In this document: in pieces, positions 42,957 to 51,359 of the stretch
Layout: every line of letters starts with the position of its first letter
Position numbering within the stretch: position 1 is the first letter of the stretch
Translations under genes and position numbers: made by a program
Assembly: GCA_930987725.1 (NCBI GenBank)
Contig: CAKNKY010000015.1
Location: 1 to 51,766, forward strand
Direction: 5' to 3'
Length of the DNA: 51,766 nt
Source: an uncultured Anaeromassilibacillus sp.
GTDB lineage: Bacteria > Bacillota > Clostridia > Oscillospirales > Acutalibacteraceae
The notes under the pieces: model-generated
The model's input: only the letters and a program-made list of their open reading frames with translations
Database searches by the model: none
What the model was told of the DNA's origin: nothing

Positions 42957-44177
42957 TCAGCCAAACCAGTTCCAGGGATTCTGGCGCGTGCCGTTCACGC
43001 GCACTTCAAAGTGCAGGTGCGGGCCGGTGGAATTGCCGGTGCTGCCCACATAGGCGATGACCTGCCCCTTTGTGACGGTCTGCCCCGCGCTTACGGCCAG
43101 GCTGCTGGCGTGGGCGTACAGCGTGGAGTACCCGCCGCCGTGGTCGATCATCACATAGTTGCCGTAGCTGTAATGGTAAGTGGCGGTGACCACGCGGCCG
43201 GAATCGGCGGCCACGATGCGCTGGCCGTAGATGTTGCGCCCGCCGCCGGAAATGTCGATGGCGCGGTGGCCGCTGCTGTAGTTGCAGCTGATGTTCGTGA
43301 AGCCGGGGATCGGCCAGGTGAAGTTGCCGGTGCTCACATAGCCGCCGCTGCCGGCATTGCTGCTGCCGCTGCTGCCGGAGGAACCGGAGGAGCCGCTGTT
43401 TTGCTGGGCCGCCTGCTGCGCATAGTAATCCTTCCACCACTGGTCAATCTCGGCGGAGGCTTCCTCCTTCTCGCGGGCAATGCGGTCCTGCTCCTCCTGC
43501 ACGCTGGCCACGCTCGCGGTGAGCTCGCTCAGCACGCGTTCCGCCTCCGCCTGCACCTCGGCCAGCTCGCTGCCCTTCTGCTCGAGCTCTGTGCGCGCCG
43601 CGGAGACCTGCTGCTTCTCGCTCTCGATCTCCGCCTTCTCCGCGGCGATCGATTCCATGTCGGCGGCAAGCTGCTGGATCATCTTCGTGTCGTGCTCCGT
43701 GATCATGTTGAGCAGCTCCACCTTCTGGGCCATGTCGATCACGCTCTCGGACTGCAGGATGATCTCGAGCGTGCTCGCGTCGCCCAGCATGTAAATGGCG
43801 CACAGCCGCTCCTTGAGCGTCTCGATGTCGCTGTCGATGCTGCGCTGCTTTTCGGCGATGGCGTCGTCCTTTTCCGAGATGGAAGCGTCCAGCCCGCTGA
43901 TCTGCGTGTTGAGCGCGTCAATCTGGCTCTGCAGGTTCTGCATCTGCGCGTCGAGCGCGTCTTTGTACTCCTGCTGCTTCGACTGATCCGCCTTGAGGGC
44001 GTCCAGCTTCTGCCGGTTTTCCTCCTCCTGCTGCTCCAGCTCCTTCTGCTGCTGCTGCAGCTCGGAGAGCGTTTCGGCCACGGCAGGCATGGCGGCGCCC
44101 TGCGCCACGCAGAAAGCAAGGCCGAGCGCCAGGGCCGCTTTGGCCGCCCGGCGCCAAATCGAACGTCTTTTTCTCAC
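42957..44177 (-). CDS. EnvC-like murein hydrolase activator or endopeptidase (paralogue 1)
   Basis: 406 residues from a GTG (VRKRRSIWRR), with AAAGGAG 10 nt upstream. Signal peptide, coiled coil, a Ser/Gly linker (NSGSSGSSGSSG), LytM domain with GHRAIDISG, LYAHASS and PHLHFE: metal ligands kept. Likely partner of FtsX during division, as PcsB in streptococci or EnvC in E. coli. Followed by its paralogue 73 nt later. Confidence 0.9.
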   Translation of the reverse strand: MRKRRSIWRRAAKAALALGLAFCVAQGAAMPAVAETLSELQQQQKELEQQEEENRQKLDALKADQSKQQEYKDALDAQMQNLQSQIDALNTQISGLDASISEKDDAIAEKQRSIDSDIETLKERLCAIYMLGDASTLEIILQSESVIDMAQKVELLNMITEHDTKMIQQLAADMESIAAEKAEIESEKQQVSAARTELEQKGSELAEVQAEAERVLSELTASVASVQEEQDRIAREKEEASAEIDQWWKDYYAQQAAQQNSGSSGSSGSSGSSNAGSGGYVSTGNFTWPIPGFTNISCNYSSGHRAIDISGGGRNIYGQRIVAADSGRVVTATYHYSYGNYVMIDHGGGYSTLYAHASSLAVSAGQTVTKGQVIAYVGSTGNSTGPHLHFEVRVNGTRQNPWNWFG

Positions 44178-44279
44178 AAAGGACACGCTCCTTTCCAAAT
44201 CCGGATGGCGGCCGTCCCCCACAGCCGCGCCTTTTTCGCCGCGCGCACCCCTTTCCAGCGTGCGCAGAAACGGCTGCCG

Positions 44280-45197
44280 TTATGCGTCGAGATTCAGCTT
44301 CGAGCCCACGTCGCTGCGCAGATAGCGGCCGATGGAGATGAGGCCGCCGAGCGCGCCGAACGCCGTGCCGGCCAGCAGGAAGATGAGGATGATCCGCCCG
44401 CGGTACGGCTCAATCGCAATCGGCGTGAAGAAGCTGATGAACGAAAGCGAGGAAATCACGCTGTTGTAGGCCAGAATCAGGATGAGGCTCGCCACCGCAC
44501 CGGAGATGAGGCCGATCAGCACGCCCTCCACAAGGAACGGCACGCGCACAAACCAGTTCGTGGCGCCCACCGATTTCATGATGCTGATCTCCAGCCGGCG
44601 CGAGAAGAGCGCGACGCGGATCGTGTTCGCAATGATGAACAGCGACACCACGCCCAGCAGCAGGATGATCCAGAAGCACACGTTCGTGACCATGTCGTCC
44701 AGCTCCGTGAGCTGGTCGGCGATCTCGGAATAGTCGATGATCCGCTCCACGCCGTCGATCGCGCTGATCTGGGCGGCAGTGTCGTCATACTGCTCGAGAT
44801 CCGCCAGGGAAATGCGGTAGGAATCCGGCAGGAAATTGTCGTCGCCCATGAGGCCCTCGAGCACCGTGCCGTTGTCGCCCAGCATCTCCAGCATCTCCTC
44901 CACCGCCTGGTCCTTCGGCACAAGCTCGCAGGTGGCGACGTTGTCGATGTTCTTGATCTCCTCGCCCACCTGCACGGCGCGCAGCGTGGGCAGGCCCGGC
45001 GTGCAGTAGACGGTGACGGAGTTGTTGCCCTCCACGCTCTGCATGGCGGTATCGATGTTCATGGAAAACAGCACCGCCGCGCCCGTGAGCAGCAGGCACG
45101 AGATCAGCACGCCCACGGAGGCGAAGCTCATCGTGCGGTTTGTCCAGATGTTTTTCGCGCCCTCCTTGAGGAGGTATCCAAGGCTGCTCAGCTTCAT
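44280..45197 (-). CDS. ftsX: Cell division protein FtsX
   Basis: 305 residues. Cytoplasmic N-terminus, TM1 (about 22-45), extracellular domain (about 50-175), then TM2-4 with NTIRVALFSRRLEISIMKSVGATNWFVR, the FtsX signature. Membrane partner of FtsE; transmits ATP hydrolysis to external hydrolase activators. Overlaps ftsE by 4 nt. Confidence 0.96.
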   Translation of the reverse strand: MKLSSLGYLLKEGAKNIWTNRTMSFASVGVLISCLLLTGAAVLFSMNIDTAMQSVEGNNSVTVYCTPGLPTLRAVQVGEEIKNIDNVATCELVPKDQAVEEMLEMLGDNGTVLEGLMGDDNFLPDSYRISLADLEQYDDTAAQISAIDGVERIIDYSEIADQLTELDDMVTNVCFWIILLLGVVSLFIIANTIRVALFSRRLEISIMKSVGATNWFVRVPFLVEGVLIGLISGAVASLILILAYNSVISSLSFISFFTPIAIEPYRGRIILIFLLAGTAFGALGGLISIGRYLRSDVGSKLNLDA

Positions 45198-45874
45198 TCC
45201 GCCATCTCCACCTTTCCCGTGTCGGCCACAATTCTGCCGTCATGGATCTCCACGATGCGGCGGTGGAAATGCTTCACGAGGCTGTGCTCGTGCGTCACCA
45301 TGATGACCGTGGTGCCGTGGCGGTTGATCTCGCTGAGCAGATCGACGATCTCAAACGAGAGCGCCGGGTCCACGTTGCCGGTGGGCTCGTCCGCGATGAT
45401 GAGCTTCGGGTTGTTCACGAGCGCACGCGCCAGGCCGACGCGCTGCTGCTCGCCGCCGGAAAGCTCCGCGGGCTTGCACTGGGCCTTATCCTGCAGATCC
45501 ACAAGGCTCAGGAAATACGGCACGCGGCGGCGGATCTCCTTGCTGGAAGCCCCCACCACGTGCATGGCGAAGGCCACGTTCTCATAGACCGACATGTTGC
45601 CGATCAGCCGGAAATCCTGGAACACGATGCCCATCATGCGCCGCAGATACGGGATCTGCCGCCGCTTGAGCTCCGTGACCACCGTGTCGCCGATGATGAT
45701 GGTGCCCTCGCTGGGCCGCTCCTCGCACATGATGAGCTTGAGGAACGTGCTCTTTCCTGCGCCGGAGGAACCGACGATGAAAACGAACTCGCCCTTATCT
45801 ATGTTCAGGTTCACATGGTTGAGCGCATGTGTGCCGTTCGGATACATTTTGCTGACATTCTGAAATGTTATCAT
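45194..45874 (-). CDS. ftsE: Cell division ATPase FtsE
   Basis: 226 residues. Walker A GSSGAGKST, Q-loop VFQDFRLIGNMSVYENVAFA, signature LSGGEQQR, Walker B LIIADEPTGNVD, switch His VTHEHSLV. Start at MITFQNV with GGAGG 6 nt upstream. Heads the ftsE-ftsX-LytM-LytM-S41 cluster; no strong promoter was identified. Confidence 0.97.
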   Translation of the reverse strand: MITFQNVSKMYPNGTHALNHVNLNIDKGEFVFIVGSSGAGKSTFLKLIMCEERPSEGTIIIGDTVVTELKRRQIPYLRRMMGIVFQDFRLIGNMSVYENVAFAMHVVGASSKEIRRRVPYFLSLVDLQDKAQCKPAELSGGEQQRVGLARALVNNPKLIIADEPTGNVDPALSFEIVDLLSEINRHGTTVIMVTHEHSLVKHFHRRIVEIHDGRIVADTGKVEMAE

Positions 45875-45933
45875 GGGAAACCTCCTCCGTGCCGCCGCAC
45901 CTTCCGCCGCGGGCGGGAACGCAAAAACAGCCG

Positions 45934-45995
45934 AAAAAAAGCGCGCCGCCTTTTTCCGGATCGTTTCCATAATACCAAGGGGCGGCGCGCTTTTT
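45934..45995 (-). terminator. Terminator of the CdaR/PucR gene
   Basis: AGCGCGCCGCC (45940-45950) pairs with GGCGGCGCGCT (45981-45991) with a 30-nt loop; T-run on the minus strand (45934-45940). A/T runs on both sides. Confidence 0.75.
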
Positions 45996-46064
45996 ATTCT
46001 TTTTTAGAATAAATTTGTAATTATTTTGTAACCACCCTCGCGTTTCCCGCACCAAGGCAGGCCC

Positions 46065-47150
46065 TTAGAACTTCACAGGGTTGGCCGTGAGGTATTTCTT
46101 GACCATGAGGGCCACCTTGAACACGATGGCGTCCTCAAACTCGCGCAGGTCGAGGCCCGTGATCTTCTTGATCTTTTCGAGGCGGTAGACAAGCGTGTTG
46201 CGGTGCACGAAGAGCTTGCGGCTCGTTTCGGAGACGTTGAGGTTGTTCTCGAAGAAGCGCTGGATGGTGAACAGCGTTTCGTGGTCGAGCGACTCGATGG
46301 AACCGCGCTTGAAGACTTCCTTCAGGAACATCTCGCACAGCGTGGTGGGAAGCTGATAGATGAGGCGGGCGATGCCGAGGTTGTCGTAGCTGACGATCGT
46401 CTTTTCGGTGTCGAACACCTTGCCGACCTCCAGCGCCGTCTGCGCTTCCTTGAAGGAGCGCGCCAGATCCTTGATGCCCGTGACGGTGGTACCGATGCCC
46501 ACGACGCAGTGGGTGTAGAACTCGCTCGAGAGCGTGTCCACAATGGAGCCGGCCAGCTTATCGAGGTCGCGCGGCTCAATCCCGCCGCGGATCTCCTTGA
46601 CGAGGGCGATGTCGGTTTCGTTGATGTTGATCACGAAATCCTTCGTCTTGTCCGGGAAGAGGTTCTGGATCACGTCATAGGCGGAGACGTCCGTCTTGTT
46701 CGTGATTTTGATGAGCATGCACACGCGGCTCACATCGGAATTGAAGCGGAGCTCGCGGGCCTTGAGGTAAATATCGCCCGGAAGGATGTTGTCGAGGATC
46801 ACGTTCTTGATGAAGTTGCCGCGATCGTACTTCTCGTCGTAATACTGCTTGATGCTGTTGAGCGACACGGCAAGCAGGGAAGCATAGCGCCCCGCCTCCG
46901 GATCGTTGCCGGAGACGAACACGGCGTATTCCGGCCGCGGATGCGTGCCGAACGAGCGATAGGTGTAGCCGTTGAGCACAAAGGTGCTGGGAGTCGCCAT
47001 AACCTCAGCCGTAATGTTGTCGTTGACCTCGCCGATGCGCCCAAGCTCGCTGCACGCGATGATGACAGACGTCTCGTCAACCACGCCGATTGTGCGGTCA
47101 ATGGCGTCGCGCATCTGATGGATCACGCCCTGGAACAATCTGTTTGACAT
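46065..47150 (-). CDS. CdaR/PucR-family transcriptional regulator
   Basis: 361 residues. N-terminal sugar-diacid-recognition-like region (LFQGVIHQMRDAIDRTIGVVDE), middle GGDEF-like degenerate domain (about 160-250), C-terminal helix-turn-helix with FFENNLNVSETSRKLFVHRNTLVYRLEKI, the PucR/HTH_30 signature. Effector unknown. Same strand and next to the sugar-ABC ATPase, but separated by a terminator and with its own promoter. Confidence 0.9.
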   Translation of the reverse strand: MSNRLFQGVIHQMRDAIDRTIGVVDETSVIIACSELGRIGEVNDNITAEVMATPSTFVLNGYTYRSFGTHPRPEYAVFVSGNDPEAGRYASLLAVSLNSIKQYYDEKYDRGNFIKNVILDNILPGDIYLKARELRFNSDVSRVCMLIKITNKTDVSAYDVIQNLFPDKTKDFVININETDIALVKEIRGGIEPRDLDKLAGSIVDTLSSEFYTHCVVGIGTTVTGIKDLARSFKEAQTALEVGKVFDTEKTIVSYDNLGIARLIYQLPTTLCEMFLKEVFKRGSIESLDHETLFTIQRFFENNLNVSETSRKLFVHRNTLVYRLEKIKKITGLDLREFEDAIVFKVALMVKKYLTANPVKF

Positions 47151-47285
47151 GAATCTCCCTCACTTTGTCATTGAGATGAGGCAGCGCCGGCCGGGAAAAC
47201 GGCGCGCCGCCGCCGAAGGCAACAGCCGGAACAGACCGCCCGATGGCGCTCGTTGCCTTGCGGGTATGATGGTATTCTATCTATT

Positions 47286-47314
47286 ATTCTACACAAAACA
47301 GAAATGGTTTTCAA
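47286..47314 (-). promoter_or_regulatory. Promoter of the CdaR/PucR gene
   Basis: Minus strand TTGAAA (47309-47314), 17 nt, TAGAAT (47286-47291); leader of about 130 nt. Confidence 0.7.
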
Positions 47315-47384
47315 CACTTTCGCGCAAGAAAAATGAAAAAATGAAGTGCGGGGCCTGAAAAAGCAGGAAAACTATAGCACCGGG

Positions 47385-47417
47385 CAAAAAGAAAGCCGCG
47401 CCCTGCGGCGCGGCTTT
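47385..47417 (-). terminator. Terminator of the MsmK-type ATPase gene
   Basis: AAAGCCGCGCC (47392-47402) pairs with GGCGCGGCTTT (47407-47417); minus-strand T-run CTTTTT follows. Confidence 0.9.
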
Positions 47418-47445
47418 CCCACATACCTTGTATAACGCTTCGATC

Positions 47446-48558
47446 TTAGTTGAGGATCGTCTTTTCCGTTTCCTTGTCGAACAGATGCATCTTCTTGAGG
47501 TTGAAGGCAATCTTGATCTTGTCGCCGGCCTTGGCGGTGGAGGTGGGCTCCACGCGGGCGGTGATGGCGTTGCCCTCGCAGTTGAGGTACAGATACGTCT
47601 CGGCGCCCATCAGCTCGGTGACTTCCACGTCGGCTTCCACGATGCCTTCGGTGGCCTTCGCGAGGAAGTCGGGCTCGTCGTGCACGTCCTCAGGACGGAT
47701 GCCGAAGACAACTTCCTTGCCCACATAAGCGCTCAGATCGACGTCCTTGCACTTGTCGGCCGGAATCTTGATGGAGTACTGGCCGAAGCTCATCGCGTAA
47801 TCGGAGCCGCTCTTGGAAATGGTGGCGTTGATGAAGTTCATTTGCGGAGAGCCCATGAACCCGGCCACGAAGATGTTGCAGGGATAATCATAGAGGTTCT
47901 GCGGGGTGTCAACCTGCTGGATGAAGCCGTCCTTCATAACCACGATGCGGTCGCCCATCGTCATAGCTTCCGTCTGGTCATGGGTAACGTAAATGAAGGT
48001 GGTGCCGAGTCTCTTGTGCAGCTTGGAGATCTCCGTCCTCATCTGGGCACGCAGCTTGGCGTCCAGGTTGGAAAGAGGTTCGTCAAGCAGGAAGACCTTC
48101 GGGTTACGCACGATAGCGCGGCCCAGGGCAACACGCTGTCTCTGGCCGCCGGAAAGAGCCTTCGGCTTTCTGTCGAGCAGGTGGGAAATATCGAGAGTGC
48201 GGGCGGCCTCTTCCACGCGGCGCTTGATCTCGTCCTTCGGGGTCTTGCGCAGCTTCAGGCCGAACGCCATGTTGTCAAACACGGTCATATGCGGATACAG
48301 GGCGTAGTTCTGGAACACCATCGCGATATCGCGATCCTTCGGGGCTATGTCGTTGGCAAGGGTGTCGCCGATGTACAGCTCGCCCTTGCTGATCTCTTCC
48401 AGACCGGCGATCATTCTCAGCGTGGTGGACTTGCCGCAACCGGAAGGACCAACCAGAATGATGAATTCCTTATCGGCAATCTCAAGGTTGAAGTCCGTAA
48501 CCGCAGTTACACCGCCGTCGTAAATTTTGTAAATGTTTTTTAACGATAGGCTTGCCAT
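47446..48558 (-). CDS. msmK: Sugar ABC transporter ATPase, MsmK/UgpC type
   Basis: 370 residues. Walker A GPSGCGKST, signature LSGGQRQRVALGRA, Walker B VFLLDEPLSNLDAKLR, switch His VTHDQTEA, then the C-terminal OB-fold regulatory domain of the MalK group (NIFVAGFMGSPQMNF). Such ATPases often serve several carbohydrate importers encoded elsewhere; no permease is adjacent. AGGAGG precedes ATG. Confidence 0.95.
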   Translation of the reverse strand: MASLSLKNIYKIYDGGVTAVTDFNLEIADKEFIILVGPSGCGKSTTLRMIAGLEEISKGELYIGDTLANDIAPKDRDIAMVFQNYALYPHMTVFDNMAFGLKLRKTPKDEIKRRVEEAARTLDISHLLDRKPKALSGGQRQRVALGRAIVRNPKVFLLDEPLSNLDAKLRAQMRTEISKLHKRLGTTFIYVTHDQTEAMTMGDRIVVMKDGFIQQVDTPQNLYDYPCNIFVAGFMGSPQMNFINATISKSGSDYAMSFGQYSIKIPADKCKDVDLSAYVGKEVVFGIRPEDVHDEPDFLAKATEGIVEADVEVTELMGAETYLYLNCEGNAITARVEPTSTAKAGDKIKIAFNLKKMHLFDKETEKTILN

Positions 48559-48615
48559 AATAATCCTCCTGAATCAAAGCGTTATGGGAAGCAGCCCCCT
48601 GCGGACCACTTTAGA

Positions 48616-48653
48616 CTGGTATTATCATACCAGAATTGAAACTTTCGGAACAA
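48616..48653 (-). promoter_or_regulatory. msmK promoter with palindromic operator
   Basis: Minus strand TTGTTC (48648-48653), 18 nt, TATGAT (48624-48629). A perfect repeat CTGGTAT-TATC-ATACCAG (48616-48633) covers the -10, a likely repressor site. Confidence 0.65.
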
Positions 48654-48729
48654 GTCTGTTTTTACCCAAAGTTTCCGGGCAAACCTTGTGAGAATCTGAT
48701 AAATGCCAAATTTGGTTTCGAAAATTCAG

Positions 48730-49455
48730 TTAAATTTGCAAGCGAAAGGCGGAATCAAAAATCAGGGCGATCTCCTCCGGTGTGAGGAGCCTGGCCTCTC
48801 CCGGCGCGAGCGCCGGATCGAGCCACAGGCCGCCTACGGAGAGCCTGCGCAGCCGCAGCACCTCCTTGCCCACGGCGTGGAACATGCGCTTCACCTGGTG
48901 AAATTTTCCCTCGCACACGCGCACGCGCACGGTGGCGCCGCCCGCCTCCGGCAGCAGCAGCTCCGCCGGCAGGCACGTGAGTTCCCCGGCCTGCAGCCCC
49001 GCGGCGAAGGCCGCAGCGTCCTGCGCGGTGGCGGGCTTGTCCAGCTCAGCCTCATAGAGCTTGGACACATGGCTCTTCGGCGCGAGCATGCGGTGCGCCA
49101 GGCCGCCGTCGTCCGTGAGGATCAGCAGGCCCTCGGTGTCCTTGTCGAGGCGACCGGCGGGGAAGAGGCCGCGCCGCTGCCACTGTGCGGGCAGCAGGTC
49201 CACGACCGTCTCGGCGCGGGTGTCGCGCGAGGCGGAGAGCACGCCCGCGGGCTTGTTCATCATGAGCACCACGCGGCTGTGCAGTGAAAGCATCGTGCCG
49301 TTCACGCACACCGCGTCGCGCTCCGGGTCGATCTTGACGTCCGGTTTTTTCACCGGCAGGCCGTTCACCGTGACGCTGCCGCGGCGCACAAGCGCGCCCA
49401 CCTCCCTGCGGCTGCCCACGCTGTGCAGCGCCAGAATTTTATCGAGCCGTTCCAT
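48730..49455 (-). CDS. rsuA: RsuA-type 16S rRNA pseudouridine synthase
   Basis: 241 residues. S4-like N-terminus (MERLDKILALHSVGSRREV), catalytic motif AGRLDKDTEGLLIL with Asp, then KLYEAEL and GKFHQVKRMFHAVG. Probably modifies 16S position 516 or an equivalent site. Start at MERLDK with AAAGGAAACGG; the longer frame would overlap the upstream gene. Confidence 0.9.
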   Translation of the reverse strand: MERLDKILALHSVGSRREVGALVRRGSVTVNGLPVKKPDVKIDPERDAVCVNGTMLSLHSRVVLMMNKPAGVLSASRDTRAETVVDLLPAQWQRRGLFPAGRLDKDTEGLLILTDDGGLAHRMLAPKSHVSKLYEAELDKPATAQDAAAFAAGLQAGELTCLPAELLLPEAGGATVRVRVCEGKFHQVKRMFHAVGKEVLRLRRLSVGGLWLDPALAPGEARLLTPEEIALIFDSAFRLQI

Positions 49456-49496
49456 GTTTTTTCCGTTTCCTTTCCTGTCTTGTCCCGGCGCGCGCA

Positions 49497-50093
49497 TCAT
49501 GCGGCGCTCTGCTCCTGTTCCGAAGCAGCCTCTGCCGGTTCTGTGCTCTGCGCCGATTCCGAAGCGGTCTGTGCCGGCAGTTCACCCGGTGCGGGCTCTG
49601 CGCTCTGTGCCGGTTCCGAAGCGGTCTGTGCCTGCTCACCGCCCTCGCCGGAGAAGCCCGTGAGGAACCCGCCCAGCTCCGCGGTGCTCAGGTCGCCGCC
49701 CACGATGTGCCCGTCGAGCACGAGCAGGGAGGCGCGCACCTCCCTGCCGGAGGGGTGGTTCGTGACGCGGTACACCCACTGGCTGCACGTGCGCCCGGCA
49801 AACGGGCGAAGGTCCATGCCCTGGGCAATCTGGACCTCGTTATAGCGCAGGTAAACGTCATCGAACTCGGCAGGGATCAGCACCTCGCGCATCTCGAGGG
49901 GCTCCTCCTCGGCCTGCCAGCCCCAGGAGGCGAGAAAGGAGAGCCGCTCCTCGTTCGTCTCGCCGGCCGGCAGGCCGCTCATGCTGTGCGAGGACACGCG
50001 CGCGGCCACCAGAACCGCGGTCAGGGCCACAAGCGTCACCGCCAGCGCCAGCACAATCTTCCGTTTTCCCGTTTTGAATGAAATGACAAACAT
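49497..50093 (-). CDS. DUF4830 domain protein, membrane-anchored
   Basis: 198 residues. One N-terminal transmembrane helix (about 12-32), then a DUF4830-like domain: FLASWGWQAEEEPLEMREVLIPAEF (first part), YNEVQIAQGMDLRPFAGR, YRVTNHPSG and LVLDGHIVGGDL. The tail is low complexity with repeated (Q)TASE.AQS.EPA units. Function unknown. It may be co-transcribed with rsuA (41 nt apart). Confidence 0.8.
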   Translation of the reverse strand: MFVISFKTGKRKIVLALAVTLVALTAVLVAARVSSHSMSGLPAGETNEERLSFLASWGWQAEEEPLEMREVLIPAEFDDVYLRYNEVQIAQGMDLRPFAGRTCSQWVYRVTNHPSGREVRASLLVLDGHIVGGDLSTAELGGFLTGFSGEGGEQAQTASEPAQSAEPAPGELPAQTASESAQSTEPAEAASEQEQSAA

Positions 50094-50216
50094 AGCCGCC
50101 CTCCCCTTTCCCTTCCAACCATATGGGACAGAGCCAAAAAATATGACAGAGGGCGTTTTCCTTTATTCTACCACATCCCCGCCCTTTTCTCAAATCCCCC
50201 CCACCTGCGCGCCTGC

Positions 50217-50850
50217 GGCGGGCAAGTCGCGCACCCTGTTTGTTCCTTTGCCCAGCCGCGCACGCACGCGGCTGGTTCCGGGTGCGCGCCCACGCACGGC
50301 TCCTGTTTCCCGGGCGGGGAGAAAGCCCGCGCCTGCGGTGAGCAAGTCGCGCGGCTGCGCCGGGCAAGTCGCGCGCCTGCGGTGGGCAAGTCGCGCACCG
50401 GGTTTGTGCCTGCACCAAGCCGCGCACGCACGCGGCTGGTTCCGGGCGCGCGGCTGCGCCGGGCACACCTGCGGTGGGCAAGTCGCGCGGCTGCGCCGAG
50501 CAAGTCGCGCACCGTGTCTTTTTCTTCCCCACGTCTCGCACGCACGCGTCTGGTTCCGGGTGTGGGCCCACACCGGGCTTCTGTTTTCCCGGGCAGGGAG
50601 AAAGCCTGGTTTCTGTTCCCTGCGGCCGGGCAAAAGCCCACACCTGCGGTGGGCAAGTCGCGCACCGGGTCTTTTCTTCCCCGCGTCTCGCACGCACGCG
50701 CGCCTGCGGCAAGCAAGTCGCGCGGCTGCGCCGGGCAAGTCGCGCACCGGGTTTGTGCCTGCGCCCAGCCGCGCACGCACGCGGCTGTTTCCGAGTGCGT
50801 GCCCACGCACGGCTCCTGTTTCCCGGGCGGGGAAAAAGCTCCGGCGCGTC
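50217..50850. repeat. GC-rich modular repeat array with CAAGTCGCGC units
   Basis: CAAGTCGCGC occurs nine times (50223, 50343, 50365, 50387, 50479, 50501, 50654, 50714, 50736). Between them recur the hairpins AGCCGCG/CGCGGCT, GTGCG/CGCAC (GTGTG/CACAC in one copy) and GCGGG/CCCGC (CAGG/CCTG in one copy). Open frames exist on both strands, but the repeats drift in frame and I see no ribosome sites. I find no supportable gene here. Confidence 0.75.
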
Positions 50851-50856
50851 CCCCAC

Positions 50857-51270
50857 GCACAGAAACGCTTGAAAAGCTGAGCTTTGCTCCTTGGCTTTTC
50901 AAGCGTTTCCCTGTCAGCCGGCGGTTTGCGGCCGAATGGCCGCTTAAGCCGGCCAGCAGCCAGAAAAAGGGGGAGATCAGCAAAAGGGCGCAGGCGTACT
51001 CCTTCGCACAGAAACGCTTGAAAAGCTGAGCTCTGCTCCTTGGCTTTTCGGGCGTTTCCCATGTCAGCCGGCGAATTGCGGCCCGAAGGGTCGTTAAGCC
51101 GGCCAGCAGCGAGAAAAAGGGGGTGACTGGCCGCAGGGCGCAGGCGTTCCTCTTCGCACAGAAACGCTTGAAAAGCTGAGCTTTGCTCCTTGGCTTTTCA
51201 AGCGTTTCCCTGTCAGCCGGCGGTTTGCGGCCCGAAGGGCCGTTAAGCCGGCCAGCAGCGTGGAAGAGGA
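50857..51270. repeat. Three tandem ~150-bp structured repeats
   Basis: Copies start at 50857, 51006 and 51156. Each begins with a long hairpin GAAACGCTTGAAAAGC...GGCTTTTCAAGCGTTTC with an inner GAGC/GCTC, then a second hairpin GCCGGC...CGGCC/GGCCG...GCCGGC. In copy 2 the arm changes CAAG to CGGG, which keeps pairing through G-U. The repeat period (149, 150) breaks any reading frame. Confidence 0.85.
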
Positions 51271-51305
51271 GAAGATTGGCCGCAGGGCGCAGGAATGGGG
51301 TTCGA

Positions 51306-51359
51306 AGGGGCAAAGCCCCTCGCGAATCTTTGTCTACTTTCTTTTCGGAAGAAAGTAGA
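51306..51359. repeat. Two-hairpin repetitive element
   Basis: AGGGGC-AAA-GCCCCT (51306-51320) followed by TCTACTTTCTT (51333-51343) and AAGAAAGTAGA (51349-51359) around TTCGG. I recall similar GGGGCAAAGCCCC plus CTTTCTT hairpin pairs between genes in clostridial genomes; role unknown. Confidence 0.6.

Noticed and set aside
50217-50850. Repeats considered as a CRISPR array
   Set aside because: Spacing between CAAGTCGCGC units is irregular (about 20 to 150), intervening sequences are themselves repeated, and no cas genes are present.
50168-51313. Long open frames on both strands as repeat proteins
   Set aside because: Open frames arise from high GC; no ribosome sites, repeat periods of 149-150 break frame, and no known domain is visible.
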